From Steroidobacteraceae bacterium (GTDB lineage Bacteria; Pseudomonadota; Gammaproteobacteria; Steroidobacterales; Steroidobacteraceae), in assembly GCA_019187495.1 (NCBI GenBank), contig JABAQN010000056.1, positions 30,439 through 94,438 of the forward strand: DNA of 64,000 nucleotides, read 5' to 3'. Shown here piece after piece: positions 60,159 to 64,000 of the stretch. Position numbers and translations under genes: made by a program. The notes beneath the pieces were generated by a model, which was given only the letters and a program-made list of their open reading frames with translations, searched no databases and was not told where the DNA came from. Positions within the stretch are counted from its first letter, which is position 1. Each line of letters starts with the position of its first letter.

Positions 60159-61363
60159 GCGGATAGGAAATTCAAACCGCCCCTGAAGACCCGTCTGCTT
60201 TGTCGAAGGAGCCATAGGGTGAGTCCGAGCCTGGCGTTGCCAACCCGAAGCCCGTCACTTGGACGGCCTCGAAGGCAGTCGGATGGCCTCGCCGGGCACC
60301 CACCGCAATCCCGGCACGCACTGTCCCTGCCCCACCGGCTCACCGGTCGGACCTCAAGCGCCCCTGCCAACTCATAGCAGACTGGCCTGCATCGGCGGCC
60401 CCCGCGCTCCCATAGGCAACTCGGCCTGGAACTGATCAGGCGCCGCTTTCTCCAAGTGCCCAAGGATCTTTGCGATCACCTCCGGCTCCTCGACGCTGGC
60501 AATGATCGCGAGCTTCCCGCCGCAGCGCGCACAGGCCCGGATTTCGATCCCGAACACCCGCTTCGGGCGCCGTGCCCAGCTCATCTCCCAGTGGCGCGGT
60601 GTCGGGGGCTTGGCCGGGTCGGCTGCCGGGAGTGGCTGCGGGGGACCCATCCCCCGGTGCGCCGGTGTCACCGTCGCGCGTAGCTTGCTGGGCGGCGCGA
60701 ACACCTCGTGGTAGCGCGTCAGATGCATCCTCGGCGTCAGCCAAAATCACATCAGCCTGCGTTTGCGCAGAAACTTGTAGCGTTCAAGGCCACTGCGATT
60801 GCAACATCGCCGGACAGCGGCATGACAGTAGGGTGGTGCATATGCGAGCGGCCACTCGCACGACGGCGAGGGTGCCGACAACCACGATCACGATACGGAG
60901 GCGCAGCGAGCCTCAGACCAGGGAACAGCGGGCGCGGCCGAGCCGGATCCCGACAGCGACGGTCAAAGCTTTCAGCGCGCGACGGACATCCGCAGTGGCG
61001 AGGCTGTTGTTTATGTGTACCGGCGGCGCAGCGGCGCTGGCGCGGCCGCACAGATCGGCTTCGACGTCAACGCGGGGGTGACGGGCGCGCTTTGGTCGGG
61101 GCGTTACCAGGCGGTGGCAGTGCCGGCAGGGATGGTCACGGCGCGCGTACGGGGCGTGGCAACCGGCCCTCGTTTCGAGTGCCCAACACTGCTTGCAGGA
61201 GAGACGACGCAGACTTTGCTGATCAAACGGGGCCGTTTCTCCTATCTCGGAGTGTTCGGCGGACCCGAGTGGGAGACGACCTTCCAAGCTGAGGCGGGTA
61301 AGGAGTACTTCGTTGAAGTTGCGAACGGCTTGCGCGCCTATCGTCGAACAGAAGAAGCTGCGA
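60159..61363. mobile_element. 1,205-bp direct repeat, copy 2 (IS91 stump plus DUF2846 gene)
   Basis: Same content as 47034-48238 in the same orientation. It enters the DUF3426 gene at the GCGGATAGGAAATTC end. On the right the DUF2846 frame continues past the repeat boundary, so this copy keeps more native flanking sequence. Confidence 0.9.
60372..60744 (-). pseudogene. IS91-family transposase, C-terminal stump (copy 2)
   Basis: Identical in translation to the stump at 47247: CARCGGKLAIIASVEEPEVI and the VFAPPSKLRATVTPAHRG block. The N-terminal catalytic domain is missing. Confidence 0.88.
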
Positions 61364-61533
61364 TGGCTGACAATTTGGCAACACTCAAACGATCCAAACG
61401 CTACCTGATCTTCTTTTCGAAGGACATGGCGGTGCTGGCTGCCCGGCAGGTCACCCGCGACTGCGCTGCCAATGGTGAGCCAGGTCCCATTCAAACCGTC
61501 AGCGAAACCGGCGGCCTGCGTGTGGTCGACTAA
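60837..61533 (+). pseudogene. DUF2846 gene, 5' truncated (copy 2)
   Basis: The DUF2846 core (SGEAVVYVYRRRSGAG to AGKEYFVEVANGLRAYRR) continues here into MADNLATLKRSKRYLIFFSK and a C-terminus ending GLRVVD. The upstream end merges with the IS91 stump with no start codon or signal peptide; the first possible start is GTG 61015, inside the domain. A truncated product could be made from there, but it would not be exported as a lipoprotein. Confidence 0.7.
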
Positions 61534-61547
61534 CGGCATGCCTGTGC

Positions 61548-63368
61548 TTATTGCAGGCTGGTAGCACAACCCGAACTGTCGGCGCCAGCTCCTGTAGCCT
61601 CTGCTTTTTCAGCGCATTGGATGCTGTTAGTCAGCTCCGATACGTTCTGCACGAACTGCTGCCTGCTCCGCTCGGCCTGCCAATTCAGATTTGCCTCGCC
61701 TGCGGCAAGATCGATGCCGCTAACAGGTCCAAATGCGTAGGCCCGACCATCGCGCACGACCACCGCTCGCCACCGATTGTCGACAGCTCGTAGTCCGCTG
61801 TACTTGATCGTATAGCTGCCGATCACGAGCTTGCCGTCCACGTATTTGACTACTCCTGAAACGGGCGGAATCGTGATCGTTTGCCCGACGGAGTTTGCGC
61901 TCAATTGCACCACGAACTCCGATCTAACGGCGAGATCAGTGACTGCCATGGAATAAATGGCCAACGCCTCGCGCAGATAGGCTAACGCCTCGGCTGAACG
62001 CCGATGCCGCAGCAGCAATAGGCCGTAGTTCCGGTCTGCGTTCGCCCGCGCCAGCAGTGGAGTGTCAGCCGGCACTGGAGCGATGGCGGCGCCGCGCTCC
62101 ATGAGCATATCGAGCACTGCCGGATTGCGCCCGATCGCGCCCCAGTACATCACGCCGGGTGAGTCATCGGTTCCCGGTCCCAGGTCGGCGCCGGCTTGCA
62201 TCAACCACTGCATCGCGTCCTTCTGCCCTTCGTGCGCGGCGATCGACAGCGCGGAGGGTTTCGAATCGTCGTTCGTGGCGCCGCGCTCGAACAGGTAGCG
62301 CATCACATCAACATTGCCGGTCGCTGCCGCGATTCCTAGTGCCGACTCCCGAGCTCCCGCGATCAATTCCGGCGGGCGAAGAATGTTGTCGAATGCGCCT
62401 GTGGCGAACTCGGTGGGAAACTCGATCGGGCCCGCGGACAGCAGTGCCCTGTCGACTTTGCCAGCCTTCGATATCGCCGAAACATTTCGCAGGATCTCTG
62501 GCACCGGTGCGGCAACGGCAACTCGGGCGCCTCTTTCCTCGACCAGGTACCGCACCATTGAAAGTTGGGACCGAGCGACCGCAATCATTAGCATCGTCCG
62601 GCCGTCTGCGCCCGGTACGTCATCCCGCATATTTAGCTCAGCGACCAGAAAGCGTGATACATCAACGTGGCCCGCGCCTATCGCCGCGGCCAGTACGTTA
62701 CCGCTCGATGCATCGGGCCTTGCACCTCGCGCCACGAGACGTCGAACTGTTTCCAAGTCCCCATTGGCGGCCGCGTAGAACAAGGCTGTATGCCCTTGCA
62801 CATCACGTTCGTCCACCGACCCGCGCTCGATGAACAGATCGATCAACTGGCGATAACCGGATTTCATGGCCAGCAGGTAGGGTGTGGAAACATCCCGGCC
62901 GTTAGCGATGTCCGTCCTGGCACCCTGCTCCAGAAGATATTGAGCGAGCCGAGGCGCATGACCCACGACAGCCAGCTGCAGGACCGTATAACGAACGCCG
63001 TCTGTGAGATTGATGTCGAACTTCTTCTGCTTGAGCACAATCCGCGCGGCCCGCAGCTTGTCTTCGTCCGAGATGTTGCGGCTTTCTGCCACGCACATCA
63101 GGAAAGTCCGCCGCGGATACACGGAACTGCGCCAGGTTGTCTTCGGCAGGTCAAACCTGTCGGGCTTGCTCTTTGCAGCGAGCACTTCAATTTCGTTAGG
63201 CGGAATTCTCAGTTCGGAACATAACGTCACGGCCTCAGCCGGCCCCGGCTCGCGCGGAATTGCCGATTGGGTGTCGGCCCAGACCTGAACAGATGGCCCA
63301 AAGAGCAGCACCATCGCGGAGGCGACGCAGATCGAACGAAGGTTGTGGCCTTTTGGAATGGGTATCAC
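61548..63368 (-). CDS. Exported ankyrin-repeat protein
   Basis: A protein of about 606 residues. An export signal (RSICVASAMVLLFGPSVQVW, Ala-Asp cleavage) is followed by ankyrin repeats, e.g. TVLQLAVVGHAPRLAQYLLE, GHTALFYAAANGDLETVRRL, SALGIAAATGNVDVMRYLFE, SALSIAAHEGQKDAMQWLMQ. The last 130 residues form a separate domain (GVVKYVDGKLVIGSYTIKYS; GEANLNWQAERSRQQFVQNV) with a cysteine pair. The start is uncertain; GTG 63368 is chosen because it just precedes the signal. Periplasmic ankyrin proteins can be immunity or stress-protection proteins. It is convergent with the DUF2846 remnant (14 bp). Confidence 0.8.
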   Translation of the reverse strand: MIPIPKGHNLRSICVASAMVLLFGPSVQVWADTQSAIPREPGPAEAVTLCSELRIPPNEIEVLAAKSKPDRFDLPKTTWRSSVYPRRTFLMCVAESRNISDEDKLRAARIVLKQKKFDINLTDGVRYTVLQLAVVGHAPRLAQYLLEQGARTDIANGRDVSTPYLLAMKSGYRQLIDLFIERGSVDERDVQGHTALFYAAANGDLETVRRLVARGARPDASSGNVLAAAIGAGHVDVSRFLVAELNMRDDVPGADGRTMLMIAVARSQLSMVRYLVEERGARVAVAAPVPEILRNVSAISKAGKVDRALLSAGPIEFPTEFATGAFDNILRPPELIAGARESALGIAAATGNVDVMRYLFERGATNDDSKPSALSIAAHEGQKDAMQWLMQAGADLGPGTDDSPGVMYWGAIGRNPAVLDMLMERGAAIAPVPADTPLLARANADRNYGLLLLRHRRSAEALAYLREALAIYSMAVTDLAVRSEFVVQLSANSVGQTITIPPVSGVVKYVDGKLVIGSYTIKYSGLRAVDNRWRAVVVRDGRAYAFGPVSGIDLAAGEANLNWQAERSRQQFVQNVSELTNSIQCAEKAEATGAGADSSGCATSLQ

Positions 63369-63874
63369 GGGAGTGATTAACGGAGGCTCCGTACGATACG
63401 ACGACAAGGTCCCTCGAGACGTGCGCGAGCATCTTGTGACGCAAGCATTCAGCGAAGGAACCGAACATGTCAAGGCGCCGCATCAAGTGGGAGCGACGTT
63501 CCCCCGCTCCTGAGTAGCAGAAGGATCTAGAGTCTGACCGACCGTCCAATCGTCGCGATTCTCGCTTCCGAGGGGACGGACCGATGCCCGCCGCCGCACG
63601 AATCGACGCCCATTTGGGCCGCGCTGCAAGCCGCGAAACGTGGGAGCCGACAGTGCGCCGTGCGCCACCCGGAGTCTAAGTTGCTTTTGAGGCCGGCGGT
63701 TTGTGCGGGATACGTGGTGTGGCTGGCCGGTCGTGATGCGACCTGCTTCGATCAGCGCGGTGAACAGCACATACAGCGCTCCCCGAATTGATCCGCTACG
63801 TTTCTGCCACTTCTTCCCGGAATCCGCACGCTGCATTGACCACGGTGATGGCGCACAATAAGGCGAGCCCTCTC
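63369..63874. other. Intergenic region, no supported gene
   Basis: About 500 bp upstream of the ankyrin gene. The minus-strand frame across it is arginine-rich and random in composition. No RNA gene or hairpin terminator was recognised. Confidence 0.5.
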
Positions 63875-64000
63875 TCACTCCCACTCTATTGTCTCGCAGC
63901 ATTCCAAGTCCGCGCAGCTGCTGAAATTCTCTAACACGCTGCGCGAGTTTACCGTCACCCCGACCGACAAAACACGCCGCTTGGATCCGATAGACCGCGA
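63875..64000 (-). CDS. 3' end of an unknown gene, running off the right edge
   Basis: Forty-one codons on the minus strand are open from the edge to a TGA: RRVLSVGVTVNSRSVLEN, then FSSCADLECCETIEWE. The same C-terminal residues (FSSCAELRCCETIEWE) are read from the related segment at 45023-45166, with changes that keep the frame open, which supports real coding sequence in at least one ancestor. Family unknown. Similarity at the DNA level extends to 63862. Confidence 0.5.
   Translation of the reverse strand, partial: SRSIGSKRRVLSVGVTVNSRSVLENFSSCADLECCETIEWE

Noticed and set aside
59298..60377. DUF3426 protein as a complete 359-residue gene
   Set aside because: The last 73 codons lie in the IS91 repeat and are identical to sequence at 47.0-47.25 kb, so they are not part of the original protein.
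63483..63902. A 139-codon minus-strand frame upstream of the ankyrin gene
   Set aside because: Basic, low-information composition and no homologous feature; it also overlaps the better-supported coding tail at 63875.
1..64000. tRNA, rRNA, riboswitch or replication origin
   Set aside because: No stretch with cloverleaf, rRNA or known riboswitch features was recognised by eye; a covariance-model scan would be needed to exclude small RNAs.

Overview
The window is GC-rich bacterial DNA with strong third-position GC bias. It suits a gammaproteobacterium of the Xanthomonadales/Nevskiales/Steroidobacterales type. Support for this is the tlpA-aroQ-accB-accC ... prmA-DUF3426 gene order, many TonB-dependent receptors, CocE-type hydrolases, a PEP-CTERM protein and an E. 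coli-like L,D-transpeptidase/MepK pair. No rRNA, tRNA or CRISPR array was recognised. The assignment is inference from gene content only.

Layout. (1) 0-8 kb: a minus-strand run of HSL-type hydrolase, PepSY protein, GMC oxidoreductase, ALDH4-type dehydrogenase and a TonB siderophore-type receptor (cut by the left edge), divergent from an AraC regulator and a small secreted protein. It looks like an inducible uptake/oxidation unit. (2) 8-9 kb: a nucleotidyltransferase gene pair with a 16-bp palindrome in its promoter region, and a decayed gene remnant. (3) 9-26 kb: mostly single housekeeping or accessory enzymes: PEP-CTERM protein, SnoaL-like protein, AraC regulator, quinone oxidoreductase with two small overlapping genes, a decayed aquaporin, a PD40 protein with a divergent CadC-like TPR regulator, CurA-like reductase, class I amidotransferase, M48 protease, CocE/NonD hydrolase, CHRD-like protein, a decayed acetyltransferase and an M38 amidohydrolase. 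(4) 26-37 kb: a lipoprotein of four 164-residue repeats, a DksA-like protein, an L,D-transpeptidase facing a MepK-like endopeptidase, PhoD, and a minus-strand run of comB, DUF3617, D,D-carboxypeptidase and TMTC-like genes. This stretch has a cell-wall theme.

(5) 37.4-48.2 kb is a plastic region. It holds IS91-family ends and transposase stumps, at least seven broken genes (HTH protein, metallophosphoesterase, conserved hypothetical, PLP decarboxylase, carboxylesterase, DUF2846 protein, a beheaded protein), and mobile-type modules: a FitAB-like toxin-antitoxin pair, a Fic protein and AbiEi/AbiEii. Clear inverted-repeat operators sit at both toxin-antitoxin promoters. (6) 48.3-51.4 kb is conserved core: TlpA-like, aroQ, accB, accC. 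(7) 51.6-58.3 kb is an accessory insert between accC and prmA: SnoaL-like lipoprotein, zinc alcohol dehydrogenase, and an ECF sigma factor/FecR/STN-TonB receptor trio for surface signalling. (8) 58.4-64 kb: prmA, then a DUF3426 zinc-ribbon gene cut by a second copy of a 1,205-bp segment also present at 47.0 kb (IS91 transposase stump plus headless DUF2846 gene). A periplasmic ankyrin protein follows, then a partial reading frame at the right edge that resembles a remnant beside abiEii.

Most start sites below were chosen from ribosome-binding sites and signal peptides. No database search was possible, so family names rest on recognised motifs and remembered family features.
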